Assembly (NCBI RefSeq): GCF_022968795.1
Contig: NZ_JALJRB010000033.1
Span: 1 to 48,598 of the forward strand
DNA from: Desulfatitalea alkaliphila
GTDB taxonomy: Bacteria; Desulfobacterota; Desulfobacteria; Desulfobacterales; Desulfosarcinaceae
DNA length: 48,598 nucleotides
Reading direction: 5' to 3'
The stretch's first letter is position 1; every line of letters begins with the position of its first letter. Position numbers and translations under genes: made by a program. Shown one piece after another: positions 15,478 through 23,880 of the stretch. The notes under the pieces are model-generated. The model saw only the letters and a program-made list of their open reading frames with translations, was not told the DNA's origin and searched no databases.

Positions 15478-16473
15478 ATGATCATCGTACGCACCCCCCT
15501 GCGCATCAGCTTCGTCGGCGGGGGATCCGACATGAAGGCCTTCTACGCCCACAACCCGGGCAAGGTGGTCTGCACGGCCTTCGACAAATTTGTCTATGCC
15601 ATCGTCAAGGAGCGTTTCGACGACCTGATCTACATCAACTACTCCAAAAAAGAGACCGTCGAACACGTGGACGCCATCCAGCACGACCTGGTGCGCGAAG
15701 CCATGCGCATCACCGGCGTGGACAAGGGAGTGGAGATCACCACCCTGGCGGACATCCCCTCCAGCGGCTCGGGCCTGGGCAGCTCCAGCTCCATCACCGT
15801 GGCCCTGCTGCACGCCCTGCACACCTACCAAAACACCCTGGTCACCGCCGAACAGTTGGCCCGTGAGGCGTGCCGCATCGAAATCGATACTCTGGGCAAA
15901 CCCATCGGCCGCCAGGATCAATACGCCGCCGCCTATGGCGGAGTGAACCGGTTCACCTTCCTGCCCGACGACACCACCGTGCGCACACCGGTGCGCATTT
16001 CCGGTAAAGTGCGGCGCAAATTCGCATCCTCGCTGCTGCTCTATTACACCGGCATCACCCGCAGCGCCGACGACATCCTCAGCCGCCAGAAATCCAACCT
16101 GGGCGCCGACGAAAAACGGCGCATCATGCAGGCCATGGTGGACCTGGTGGACCCGTTCACCGAAGCCATGGAACAGGACGACATCCAGGCCTACGGCCGC
16201 CTGCTGGACGAAAACTGGCGCCTCAAGCAGCAAATGGCCGCCGGCATCAGCAATCCGGTCATCGACGCCATGTACCACACCGCCAAGGCGGCCGGCGCCC
16301 TGGCAGGCAAAATCAGCGGCGCCGGCGGGGGCGGTTTCCTGCTACTGGTGGTGCCCCGGGAAAACCAGAACCAGGTCTTTGCCGCCATGCGGGCCTACCG
16401 CGAACTGCCCTTCATGCTCGAAGACAGCGGCAGCAAGGTGATCTTCGACGACCGGTCCTACTCGAGCAAGTAA
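15478..16473 (+). CDS. GHMP-family sugar kinase, D-glycero-alpha-D-manno-heptose-7-phosphate kinase-like (HddA)
   Basis: Predicted to phosphorylate heptose 7-phosphate at C1 in the GDP-heptose route. The 331-residue product opens IIVRTPLRISFVGGGSD (GHMP motif 1, characteristic of HddA-like kinases), has the ATP-binding loop PSSGSGLGSSSS (about 97-108) and the C-terminal motif KISGAGGGGFLLL. The start ATG 15478 has GGAAAGGA upstream; an earlier in-frame start would lie inside lptD. With gmhA and the nucleotidyltransferase just downstream this makes three of the four expected GDP-D-glycero-alpha-D-manno-heptose enzymes; the phosphatase GmhB is not here. Confidence 0.85.
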   Translation: MIIVRTPLRISFVGGGSDMKAFYAHNPGKVVCTAFDKFVYAIVKERFDDLIYINYSKKETVEHVDAIQHDLVREAMRITGVDKGVEITTLADIPSSGSGLGSSSSITVALLHALHTYQNTLVTAEQLAREACRIEIDTLGKPIGRQDQYAAAYGGVNRFTFLPDDTTVRTPVRISGKVRRKFASSLLLYYTGITRSADDILSRQKSNLGADEKRRIMQAMVDLVDPFTEAMEQDDIQAYGRLLDENWRLKQQMAAGISNPVIDAMYHTAKAAGALAGKISGAGGGGFLLLVVPRENQNQVFAAMRAYRELPFMLEDSGSKVIFDDRSYSSK

Positions 16474-16488
16474 AAAGGAGCGCAACCC

Positions 16489-17628
16489 ATGCACATTCTG
16501 ATCACCGGCGGCGCCGGCTTCATCGGGTCCCACACCGCCGACGCGCTCATCGCCCGGGGCCATCGGGTAACGCTGTTGGACAACCTGCACCCCACCGTGC
16601 ATCCCAATGGCAAGCCGTCCTACCTGCACCCCGATGCCCGCTTCCTCCAGGGCGACGTGCGCGACGCCGACACCTGGCGCAAGGCCCTGGAAGGCGTGGA
16701 GGCGGTCTATCACCTGGCCGCCTACCAGGACTACCTGCCCGATTTCTCGACCTTTTTCAGCGTCAACGCCGTCTCCACGGCCCTGCTCTACGAGGTGCTG
16801 GTGGCCGAGCCGACCCGCTTCAAGGTGGGCAAGGTGGTGGTGGCCGCCAGCCAGGCGGTGATGGGCGAGGGGCGCTACCGCTGCCCCGCCTGCAGCATCC
16901 AAGGAGATGGGGACCTGTTTCCCGACATCCGCCTGGAAAGCCAACTGGCCAAGGGGCAGTGGGACCACACCTGCCCCGCCTGCGGCAACACCCTGCAATG
17001 GCAACCCTCGGACGAGCAGGTGGTGCGCCCCTGCAACCAGTACGCCCTGTCCAAGCACAGCCAGGAGCAGATCGCCATCCAGCTGGGCCGCCGCTACGGC
17101 ATTCCTTCGGTGGCCATGCGCTACTCCATCGTCCAGGGCCCGCGCCAATCCTTTTACAACGCCTATTCGGGCGCCATGCGCATCTTCGCCCTCTCCCTGC
17201 TGCTGGGCCAGCCCCCCATGATTTACGAGGACGGCCGACAAGTGCGCGACTTCGTCAACATCGCGGATGTGGTGGAGGCCAACTGCCTGGTGCTGGACCA
17301 TCCGGACGCCGCCTACCAGGTGTTCAATGTGGGCGGCGGCCACGCCTGGACCGTGGCCCGCTTCTACGACACCATGCAGCAGGTGGTGGGCAAGCAACTG
17401 GCGCCGCGCATGGAAGGGCAATACCGTTACGGCGACACCCGCCATATCTTTTCCGACACCGGCCGGCTGCAGGCCCTGGGCTGGCGACCCCGGCGCGGTG
17501 TCGAAGAGAGCATCGGCGACTATTGGGCCTATCTGACCGCCCACCAGGAGCCCCGCGAGATTCTCGATTATGCCGAAAAGCGCATGCGCCGGCTCAACGT
17601 GATCCGGCAAAGCGGACAAGCTGAATGA
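16489..17628 (+). CDS. NAD-dependent sugar epimerase/dehydratase with zinc-ribbon-like insert
   Basis: Extended SDR of 379 residues. It has the NAD motif GGAGFIGSH (7-15), the active-site Ser in AASQAVMG and YALSK with catalytic Tyr and Lys. Between Ser and Tyr lies an insert with two CPAC motifs (RYRCPACSI and HTCPACGN), probably a zinc knuckle. The overall pattern (insert position, ALSK, GPRQ, GxGRQxRDF) resembles dTDP-L-rhamnose 4-epimerase-type enzymes, but context suggests a nucleotide-activated heptose or related sugar as substrate. AAAAAGGAG precedes the ATG; its stop overlaps the next gene as ATGA. Substrate not determined. Confidence 0.8.
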   Translation: MHILITGGAGFIGSHTADALIARGHRVTLLDNLHPTVHPNGKPSYLHPDARFLQGDVRDADTWRKALEGVEAVYHLAAYQDYLPDFSTFFSVNAVSTALLYEVLVAEPTRFKVGKVVVAASQAVMGEGRYRCPACSIQGDGDLFPDIRLESQLAKGQWDHTCPACGNTLQWQPSDEQVVRPCNQYALSKHSQEQIAIQLGRRYGIPSVAMRYSIVQGPRQSFYNAYSGAMRIFALSLLLGQPPMIYEDGRQVRDFVNIADVVEANCLVLDHPDAAYQVFNVGGGHAWTVARFYDTMQQVVGKQLAPRMEGQYRYGDTRHIFSDTGRLQALGWRPRRGVEESIGDYWAYLTAHQEPREILDYAEKRMRRLNVIRQSGQAE

Positions 17629-18356
17629 AAGCCTTCCTGATGGCCGCCGGCAAGGGCACCCGGCTCAAGCCCTACACCGACACACACCCCAAATGTTTGA
17701 TCCCCATCCACGGCACGCCCCTGCTGCGGATCTGGATCGACCTGCTGGCGCGCCACGGTGTCAGCGAGGTGCTGATCAACACCCATCACCATGCCGACCA
17801 GGTGACGGCCTTCATCGACGCCTACCGGCCGCACACCGCCCTGGCGCTGCGAACGGTCCACGAACCCCGCCTGCTGGGCAGCGCCGGCACCCTGTGGCAC
17901 AACCGCGCCTTCGTCCGGGGCGAAACCGACTTTCTCATCGCCTACGCCGACAACCTCACCAACCAGGACCTTGCAAAACTGTTTGACATGCACCGCGGTT
18001 TCAGGTCTATGGGAGGTGTGCTGACCATGGGCCTGATCCGCGCCCCCGAGCCGACCCAGTGCGGCATCGTCACCTTGGATGGGCAGGGACGCATCATCCG
18101 GTTCGTCGAAAAACCCGAGGCGCCGGAAAGCGATTTGGCCAATGGCGGCATTTACGTTGCATCCAACGCCATCTTTGATTATTATGGCGCTTCGGAAAGC
18201 ATGCCGTCCGAGGTGCTCGACATCGGGCACCACCTGCTGCCGCGGCTCGTCGGCCGCATGTTCGGCTGGCCCCTGGACGGCTATTTGAAAGATATCGGCA
18301 ATCCCGACGCCTATCACCAAGCCCTGGCCGAATGGCCCGCGGCTTGCGACATTTAG
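17625..18356 (+). CDS. Sugar-phosphate nucleotidyltransferase (HddC-like)
   Basis: Predicted D-glycero-alpha-D-manno-heptose 1-phosphate guanylyltransferase or close relative. The 243-residue product begins MKAFLMAAGKGTRLKPYTDT, the classic nucleotide-binding signature (GxGTRxxP type), followed by PKCLIPIHG, AYADNL (metal-binding Asp) and EKPEAPES. Length is that of the short, single-domain guanylyl/uridylyltransferases without a hexapeptide tail. It overlaps the epimerase by 4 bases and is 8 bases ahead of gmhA. The base it transfers (GDP versus other) is inferred from the neighbours. Confidence 0.85.
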   Translation: MKAFLMAAGKGTRLKPYTDTHPKCLIPIHGTPLLRIWIDLLARHGVSEVLINTHHHADQVTAFIDAYRPHTALALRTVHEPRLLGSAGTLWHNRAFVRGETDFLIAYADNLTNQDLAKLFDMHRGFRSMGGVLTMGLIRAPEPTQCGIVTLDGQGRIIRFVEKPEAPESDLANGGIYVASNAIFDYYGASESMPSEVLDIGHHLLPRLVGRMFGWPLDGYLKDIGNPDAYHQALAEWPAACDI

Positions 18357-18364
18357 AGGGTACC

Positions 18365-18964
18365 ATGCATTTCGCCCAAGAAGCGCAACACTATTTGAAC
18401 CGTCTGAAAGCGGTCATGGACGATCTCGACCTGACCGTCTACGCCCGGGTGGTCGACGACCTGCTCGACGCCTGGCGCCGGCAAGCCCGCATTTTCGTCA
18501 TGGGCAACGGGGGCAGCGGCGCCACCGCCTCCCACCTGGCCTGCGACATCAACAAGGGGTGTTGTTTCGACCTGGACCGCAAATTCAAAATGATCTGCCT
18601 CAACGACAACATGCCCACCGTGCTGGCCCTGGCCAACGACGTTTCCTACGAAGCGGTGTTCGAAGAGCAGTTGAAAAACTTCCTGGAGCCGGCGGACCTG
18701 GTGATCGGCATCTCCGGCAGCGGCAACTCCCCCAATGTGTTGCGGGCCATTGCCTATGCCGCCGCCCATGGCGGCCGCACCCAGGGTTGGTGCGGCTTCG
18801 GCGGCGGAAATCTGGCCGGCCTGGTGGACCTGGCCCTGGTGGTGCCCAGCGACGACATGCAGCAAGTGGAAGACACCCACATCATCGTGGCCCACATGCT
18901 GATGCAAAGCCTCACCAAAGCCCTGCGCGGCGGCGAGGCCCCGGCCTGCACCCTGCGGGAGTGA
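18365..18964 (+). CDS. gmhA: Phosphoheptose isomerase-like SIS protein (GmhA)
   Basis: Predicted to convert sedoheptulose 7-phosphate to D-glycero-D-manno-heptose 7-phosphate, the first step of heptose synthesis. The 199-residue single SIS domain shows VMGNGGSGATASHLACDI (phosphosugar loop, about 41-58), GISGSGNSPNV (about 117-127) and QQVEDTHIIVAHML (the Glu/His helix of GmhA-type enzymes). Length fits. The start ATG 18365 has AGAGGG upstream. It closes the heptose set hddA-epimerase-hddC-gmhA. Confidence 0.85.
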   Translation: MHFAQEAQHYLNRLKAVMDDLDLTVYARVVDDLLDAWRRQARIFVMGNGGSGATASHLACDINKGCCFDLDRKFKMICLNDNMPTVLALANDVSYEAVFEEQLKNFLEPADLVIGISGSGNSPNVLRAIAYAAAHGGRTQGWCGFGGGNLAGLVDLALVVPSDDMQQVEDTHIIVAHMLMQSLTKALRGGEAPACTLRE

Positions 18965-19033
18965 ACGTCGCCGCCGAACCGACACGGCACATCGGACCGT
19001 ACTGATCCAGAACCAATTGATGACAAGGCAAGC

Positions 19034-19567
19034 ATGTCGATTGATACACTGACACCGGCGTGGTATGTGTTGCACACGCGAAGCCGCTTTGAAAACGTGG
19101 TCAACGAAGGGTTGCAAAAGAAGACCATCGAGGTTTTCCTGCCCCGGATCACCGTTTCCAGCCGCCGCAAGGACCGCAAAAAGATGATCCGGGTACCCTT
19201 GTTTCCCGGATACCTCTTCGTCAAAAGCGACCTGCACCCCACCCACCACCTGGACATCTTGAAAACCGTCGGGGCCGTCAAGCTGGTGGGCGACAATCAG
19301 GGTCCCATCTCGGTTCCCGAGGAGACGGTGGCCTCGCTGCGCATCATGGTGGCGGTGGATGGCCCCATCACCACCGGTTCCCTCTTTTCCAAAGGCCAGC
19401 GGGTCCTGGTGGTCAACGGCCCCTTTGCCGGCGTGGTCGGTGTCTTCGATCATTACCGGGGACAGGACCGCATCGTGGTTTTCATCGAGGCCTTGGGCCA
19501 ATACGCGGCCGTGGAGGTGGACGCCGCCGATGTGGAGCCGGTGCCCCAATTGCGTTCGCGACAATAG
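19034..19567 (+). CDS. NusG-like transcription antiterminator (RfaH/UpxY type)
   Basis: The 177-residue product has an NGN domain (WYVLHTRSRFENVVNEGL, LFPGYLFVKSDL) and a C-terminal KOW motif (FSKGQRVLVVNGPFAGVVGVF). Its place behind polysaccharide genes, not beside rplK and secE, and its divergent charged segment (SSRRKDRKKMIR) mark it as a specialised NusG paralogue. Such proteins ride RNA polymerase through long surface-polysaccharide operons. It may act on the lptD-gmhA genes themselves or elsewhere. Separated from gmhA by 69 bases; a GCCCC/GGGGC hairpin begins at its stop codon (19567-19584). Confidence 0.85.
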   Translation: MSIDTLTPAWYVLHTRSRFENVVNEGLQKKTIEVFLPRITVSSRRKDRKKMIRVPLFPGYLFVKSDLHPTHHLDILKTVGAVKLVGDNQGPISVPEETVASLRIMVAVDGPITTGSLFSKGQRVLVVNGPFAGVVGVFDHYRGQDRIVVFIEALGQYAAVEVDAADVEPVPQLRSRQ

Positions 19568-19625
19568 CCCCTTTTCGCAGGGGCGTGCGCAAATGGGATC
19601 ACCCGGCCGACCTCCCGATAACTCA

Positions 19626-19654
19626 TTGACTTTTTATTAAGTTTTGTTTATATA
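19626..19654 (+). promoter_or_regulatory. Sigma-70 type promoter of the HU/IHF-holB-metG-kdn operon
   Basis: TTGACT (19626-19631), 17-base spacer, TATATA (19649-19654), in a strikingly AT-rich patch of an otherwise GC-rich region. It lies 45 bases before the HU/IHF start codon and is the best promoter match in the window. Confidence 0.6.
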
Positions 19655-19699
19655 GGATTTTTGAAGCAGATTGCATCGCCATTGGCGGAAGGAGGCCCC

Positions 19700-19975
19700 A
19701 TGAACAAACTCGAACTGATCTCTGCCTTGAAGAACGAAGCAGGGATATCCAAAACGGAAGCTGCCAAAGTGGTTCAGATCTTCTTCGACAGCATGACCGA
19801 AGCCATGGCCCGGGGCGAACGGGTGGAAATCAGAGGGTTGTGCAGCTTTTATGTCAAGAAATACAAAAGCTATGTCGGCCGCAACCCCAAAACCGGCGAA
19901 AAGGTCACCATCCGGCCCAAAAAGCTCCCTTTTTTCAAGTCGGGCAAAGAACTTAAAGATCGTGTCGATGCATAA
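19700..19975 (+). CDS. HU/IHF-family DNA-binding protein
   Basis: Nucleoid protein that bends DNA as a dimer. The 91-residue product shows the helical dimerisation half (KLELISALKNEAGISKTEA), and the beta-arm region with GLCSFYVKKYKSYVGRNP and KTGEKVTIRPKKLPFFKSGKELK, including the Asn-Pro intercalating tip of the arm. Whether it is HU or an IHF subunit cannot be fixed from sequence. The start is ATG 19700, with GGAAGGAGG just upstream. It heads the operon behind a strong promoter. Confidence 0.93.
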   Translation: MNKLELISALKNEAGISKTEAAKVVQIFFDSMTEAMARGERVEIRGLCSFYVKKYKSYVGRNPKTGEKVTIRPKKLPFFKSGKELKDRVDA

Positions 19976-20020
19976 CCGGACGGCCGCCGGAGGCCGTTGC
20001 GAGATTTGAGAAGGCCGGTC

Positions 20021-21043
20021 GTGCCAGGATTTGACACCATCATGGGGCAACCTCGGGTCCTGAGCATCGTGCGCCGTTTATTGCAGCGGTCGGCGGTGCC
20101 CCACGCCCTGTTGTTCACCGGAATCGAAGGGGTGGGCAAGCGCACCACCGCCCGCGCCTTTGCCATGGCCCTCAATTGCCGGGCCGCCGAAAACGACCGC
20201 GGCGACCCTGCCGAACAGGACTTTTGCGGCCGGTGCGCCGAATGCCGGCGCATCGCCGGCGACAGCCATCCGGACATTCTGCAGGTGAACCCCCAAAAAG
20301 GCATCCTGCGCATCGATCAGGTTCGCGAAGTGCTGGCCACGCTGGCCTTGAAACCCTTCAGCGCCCGGCGCCGCGTGGTGATCTTCGCCGATGCCCACAC
20401 CTTGAACCCCGAAGCGGGCAACGCCCTGCTCAAGGTGCTGGAAGAGCCACCGGACGACAGCGTTTTGATCTTGACCGCGCGGCAACGCAGTGACCTGCTG
20501 CCGACCATTGTTTCGCGCTGTCGCCACATCCGTTTCAGCCCCCTGGCCGCCGATGTGCTGGCCGCACTGCTGAGCGCCGACCACGGCCTGGAACCGCAAC
20601 AAGCCGCCGTCGTGGCCCAGGCGGCCGAGGGCAGTTACACCAGGGCGCTGGCATTGGCCGATGCCCACTGGGAGCGACAGCGGGACTGGGTAATCGGCGC
20701 CATCGGCCTGGACCGGGGCGCGCCGCCCGAAGAGGGGTGCACCACCATGGCATTGGCCTATGCCGCCGACTTGGCCCGGTCCAAGGATTTGGTCGAAGCG
20801 CGCCTGGAGATGCTCAAAACCTGGCTCCGGGACTTGAGCGTGCGGCCCTATGCGCCGCGCGGGGTTATCAACCAGGATCGAGCGGATGCACTGGATGCCG
20901 CCCGCGCCCGCCTGGACGACCGCCGCCTGCTGGCCCTCTGGGATGCGGTGGAGCAGGCCCACAAAAACATCGCGGCCAACGGCAACCTGCGATTAACATT
21001 GGACGTGATGGCCCTGCGGATGGCCGATCTTTTGGCCGCCTGA
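20021..21043 (+). CDS. holB: DNA polymerase III delta-prime subunit
   Basis: AAA+ clamp-loader subunit. The 340-residue product has the P-loop GIEGVGKRTT, the four-cysteine zinc module CGRCAECRR preceded by NCRAAE, the ALLKVLEEPP motif typical of delta-prime and the SRC arginine-finger motif (SRCRHIRF). I start it at GTG 20021 because GAGAAGG lies 6 bases upstream; TTG 19997 is possible but its GGAGG is only 3 bases away. It lies 45 bases behind the HU/IHF gene and 17 bases before ricT, an order (holB-ricT-metG) common to many bacteria. Confidence 0.92.
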   Translation: MPGFDTIMGQPRVLSIVRRLLQRSAVPHALLFTGIEGVGKRTTARAFAMALNCRAAENDRGDPAEQDFCGRCAECRRIAGDSHPDILQVNPQKGILRIDQVREVLATLALKPFSARRRVVIFADAHTLNPEAGNALLKVLEEPPDDSVLILTARQRSDLLPTIVSRCRHIRFSPLAADVLAALLSADHGLEPQQAAVVAQAAEGSYTRALALADAHWERQRDWVIGAIGLDRGAPPEEGCTTMALAYAADLARSKDLVEARLEMLKTWLRDLSVRPYAPRGVINQDRADALDAARARLDDRRLLALWDAVEQAHKNIAANGNLRLTLDVMALRMADLLAA

Positions 21044-21060
21044 AGGGCCCACGACGGTAT

Positions 21061-21885
21061 ATGGACATGGGAAGAACAGTCGGTATCCGCTTTAAAACGG
21101 GCGGAAAAATATATGACTTCGATTGCGGTGTCTTCGTTCTCCAGAAGGGAGACGCGGTCATCGTCGAGACGGAAAAAGGCTTGGGGTTGGGCACCGTGGC
21201 CCGCATCCCCGTAGAACAGGACAACGGCGACGGCGGGGGTAAAGGCGAAGCCCAACTGAAAAAGGTGTTCCGCAAGGCCACCGAAGAGGACTTCGAACAA
21301 CGCAACAAAAACAAGACGCTGGAGCAGGAGGCCCACACCTACTGCCTCCAATGCATCAGAAGCCTCGGCCTTAAGATGAACCTCTTTGCCGTGGAAGCCA
21401 CCTTCGATGCCAGCCGCCTGACCTTTTTCTTCACCGCCGACGGCCGGGTCGATTTCCGGCAACTGGTCAAAATGCTGGTCAAGCAGTTCCGCGCCCGCAT
21501 CGAAATGCGCCAGGTGGGCATTCGCAACCAGGCCAAGATGTGCGGCGGTCTGGGCCGTTGCGGCCGGGAATTTTGCTGCAGCAGTTTCATGGAGAAATTC
21601 GACCCGGTGTCGATCCGCATGGCCAAGGAGCAGGGGCTGTCCCTCAACCCAACCAAAATCTCCGGGCAATGCGGTCGGCTCATGTGCTGCCTGACCTTCG
21701 AGAACAAGGTCTATCAGGAGCTCAAGGCCAATTTCCCGGGCATGGGCAAGATGGTCACGACCAAGGAACACAGCGGCAAGGTGATCCGTCTCAACTACCT
21801 GCAGCAAACCATCTCCTTGCGCACCGAGGACAATCAAGAGGTCGAAGTGAGCGTCGATGAGATTATCGGCAACAAAGCCAAGTAA
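21061..21885 (+). CDS. ricT: PSP1-domain protein RicT/YaaT
   Basis: In Bacillus this protein forms the Fe-S containing RicAFT (YmcA-YlbF-YaaT) complex that steers RNase Y; its role outside Firmicutes is less clear. The 274-residue product shows the PSP1 C-terminal core and a cysteine set suited to Fe-S binding: CLQC, CGGLGRCGREFCC and QCGRLMCC. I start it at ATG 21061, which follows holB by 17 bases; the ribosome site is weak, so coupling to holB translation is likely. No RNase Y gene is in the window; RNase J is. Confidence 0.9.
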   Translation: MDMGRTVGIRFKTGGKIYDFDCGVFVLQKGDAVIVETEKGLGLGTVARIPVEQDNGDGGGKGEAQLKKVFRKATEEDFEQRNKNKTLEQEAHTYCLQCIRSLGLKMNLFAVEATFDASRLTFFFTADGRVDFRQLVKMLVKQFRARIEMRQVGIRNQAKMCGGLGRCGREFCCSSFMEKFDPVSIRMAKEQGLSLNPTKISGQCGRLMCCLTFENKVYQELKANFPGMGKMVTTKEHSGKVIRLNYLQQTISLRTEDNQEVEVSVDEIIGNKAK

Positions 21886-21930
21886 GGCCGCCGTTCACCG
21901 TAACTCCCAAACACTTCCGGAGAGAGCCCC

Positions 21931-23859
21931 ATGCCTTCACCCTTTTATATAACGACACCCATTTACTACGTCAACGCGCGCCCCCATCTGGGGCATGCCT
22001 ACACCACTATCTGCGCCGACGTGATCAACCGCTACCAAACCATGCTCACCGACGAGACCTACTTCCTGACCGGCACCGATGAGCACGGGGACAAGATCAT
22101 GCGCGCGGCCCGCAAAGAGAACATGACCCCCCGGGAGTACGTGGACCGCATCAGCGCGCTGTTTCGGGAATTGTGGCCCCAGCTCAACATTTCCAACGAT
22201 TCCTTCATCCGCACCACTGACCCGGCCCACGGCCAGGTGGTGCAGACGATCCTGCAAAAAATCTACGACCAGGGGGACATCTACTTCAGCGAATACGAGG
22301 GGCTCTACTGCTTCGGCTGCGAACGCTTCTACACCGAACGGGAGCTGGTGGAAGGCAAATGCCCGGACCACCAGACCGAACCGGAAGTCATCAAGGAGTC
22401 CAACTACTTCTTCAAGATGGGACAGTACCAACAGTGGCTCATCGACCGCATCCAACAAAACCCGGACATGATCCGCCCCGAGCGGTACAAGAACGAAGTG
22501 CTGGCCTTCCTGCGCGAACCGCTGGAGGATCTGTGCATTTCCCGTCCCAAGTCGCGCATCAAGTGGGGCATCACCCTGCCCTTCGACCACGATTACGTCA
22601 CCTACGTCTGGTTCGACGCCCTGATCAACTATGTCTCGGCCATAGGATACCCCGACGGCCCGCTGTTCCAAAAATTCTGGCCCGTGGCCCAGCACATCGT
22701 GGCCAAGGACATTCTCAAACCCCACGGGATTTACTGGCCCATCATGCTCAAGGCCGCCGGGCTGCCCGTCTACCGCCATCTCAACGTCCACGGCTACTGG
22801 AACGTGGACCAGAGCAAAATGTCCAAAAGCCTGGGCAACGTGGTCGAACCGTTGCAGTTGAAAAACGTCTATGGGCTGGATGCCTTCCGCTACTTTCTGA
22901 TGCGCGAAATGGTCTTCGGCCTGGATGCCAACTTCAATGAGGAGGCCCTGGTGCAGCGGATCAATGCCGACCTGGCCAACGACCTGGGCAACCTCTTTTC
23001 CCGGGTGCTGACCATGGTCCACAAGTACTGCGACGGCCGGGTGCCCGCATCCGACCCGGCCATCGAGCAGGAACTGGCACTGGAAATGGACGCCAAGTGC
23101 GCCAGCTGCATCGAGAACTACTGCCGGGAAATGCCCCGGTTCGCTTTCCACAAGGGCCTGGCGGCCATCTGGGAACTGATCAACCAGATGAACAAAATCA
23201 TCGATGTCACCGCACCCTGGGAACTGGCCAAAAACAAGAATTGCCGTGCCCAACTGCAAAGCGTCCTCTACAACCTGCTCGAGGGGCTACGGGTGATCGC
23301 AGGGCTGATCCACCCGGTGATGCCCGACACCGCCGCCACCATGCACAAACACCTGGGGGGCGATCCGGACCACCCCTTCTACAAGCTGGCCGCCCTGCAA
23401 CAGTTCCGCCAAATGGCGGCCGGCAACCAACTGCCCAAATCGACCACCCTTTTCCCGCGCGTGAACGTCAAGACCGATCCCGCGGCCGAAAACCCGGCGG
23501 CAAACGGTTCAGCGCTCCAGCCGCCTTTGAAGGAAGAGGCGACCATCGAGGATTTTGCGCGCATCGACCTGCGGGTGGCCACGGTCATCAGCGCCGAACC
23601 GGTGCCCCGGGCCAAGAAATTGCTCAAGCTGGAGGTGGATCTGGGCGAAACACAACCGCGCACCCTGGTGGCCGGCATCGCCGGGGTGTACGCACCCGAT
23701 GCGCTGGTGGGCAAACAGGTGATCGTGGTGGCCAACCTCAAACCGGCCAAACTGATGGGCGTGCTGTCCAAAGGCATGCTGCTGGCCGCCGGCGCCGACG
23801 ACCAAACCGCGGTGCTGACGCCCGCAAAGCCCATGCCGCCCGGCAGCGCAATCAAGTAA
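21931..23859 (+). CDS. metG: Methionyl-tRNA synthetase
   Basis: Charges tRNA-Met. The 642-residue product has HLGH at 19-22, the zinc knuckle with C127, C130 and C144 plus H147 in place of a fourth Cys, KMSKS at 296-300, and a C-terminal tRNA-binding (Trbp111-like) domain from about 535 (IDLRVATVISAEPVPRAKKLL). All catalytic motifs are intact, in contrast to the CysRS-like domain elsewhere in the window. A GGAGAG site precedes the ATG. It lies between ricT and the transpeptidase gene. Confidence 0.96.
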   Translation: MPSPFYITTPIYYVNARPHLGHAYTTICADVINRYQTMLTDETYFLTGTDEHGDKIMRAARKENMTPREYVDRISALFRELWPQLNISNDSFIRTTDPAHGQVVQTILQKIYDQGDIYFSEYEGLYCFGCERFYTERELVEGKCPDHQTEPEVIKESNYFFKMGQYQQWLIDRIQQNPDMIRPERYKNEVLAFLREPLEDLCISRPKSRIKWGITLPFDHDYVTYVWFDALINYVSAIGYPDGPLFQKFWPVAQHIVAKDILKPHGIYWPIMLKAAGLPVYRHLNVHGYWNVDQSKMSKSLGNVVEPLQLKNVYGLDAFRYFLMREMVFGLDANFNEEALVQRINADLANDLGNLFSRVLTMVHKYCDGRVPASDPAIEQELALEMDAKCASCIENYCREMPRFAFHKGLAAIWELINQMNKIIDVTAPWELAKNKNCRAQLQSVLYNLLEGLRVIAGLIHPVMPDTAATMHKHLGGDPDHPFYKLAALQQFRQMAAGNQLPKSTTLFPRVNVKTDPAAENPAANGSALQPPLKEEATIEDFARIDLRVATVISAEPVPRAKKLLKLEVDLGETQPRTLVAGIAGVYAPDALVGKQVIVVANLKPAKLMGVLSKGMLLAAGADDQTAVLTPAKPMPPGSAIK

Positions 23860-23880
23860 AAACAAAGTTTACGGAATGCC

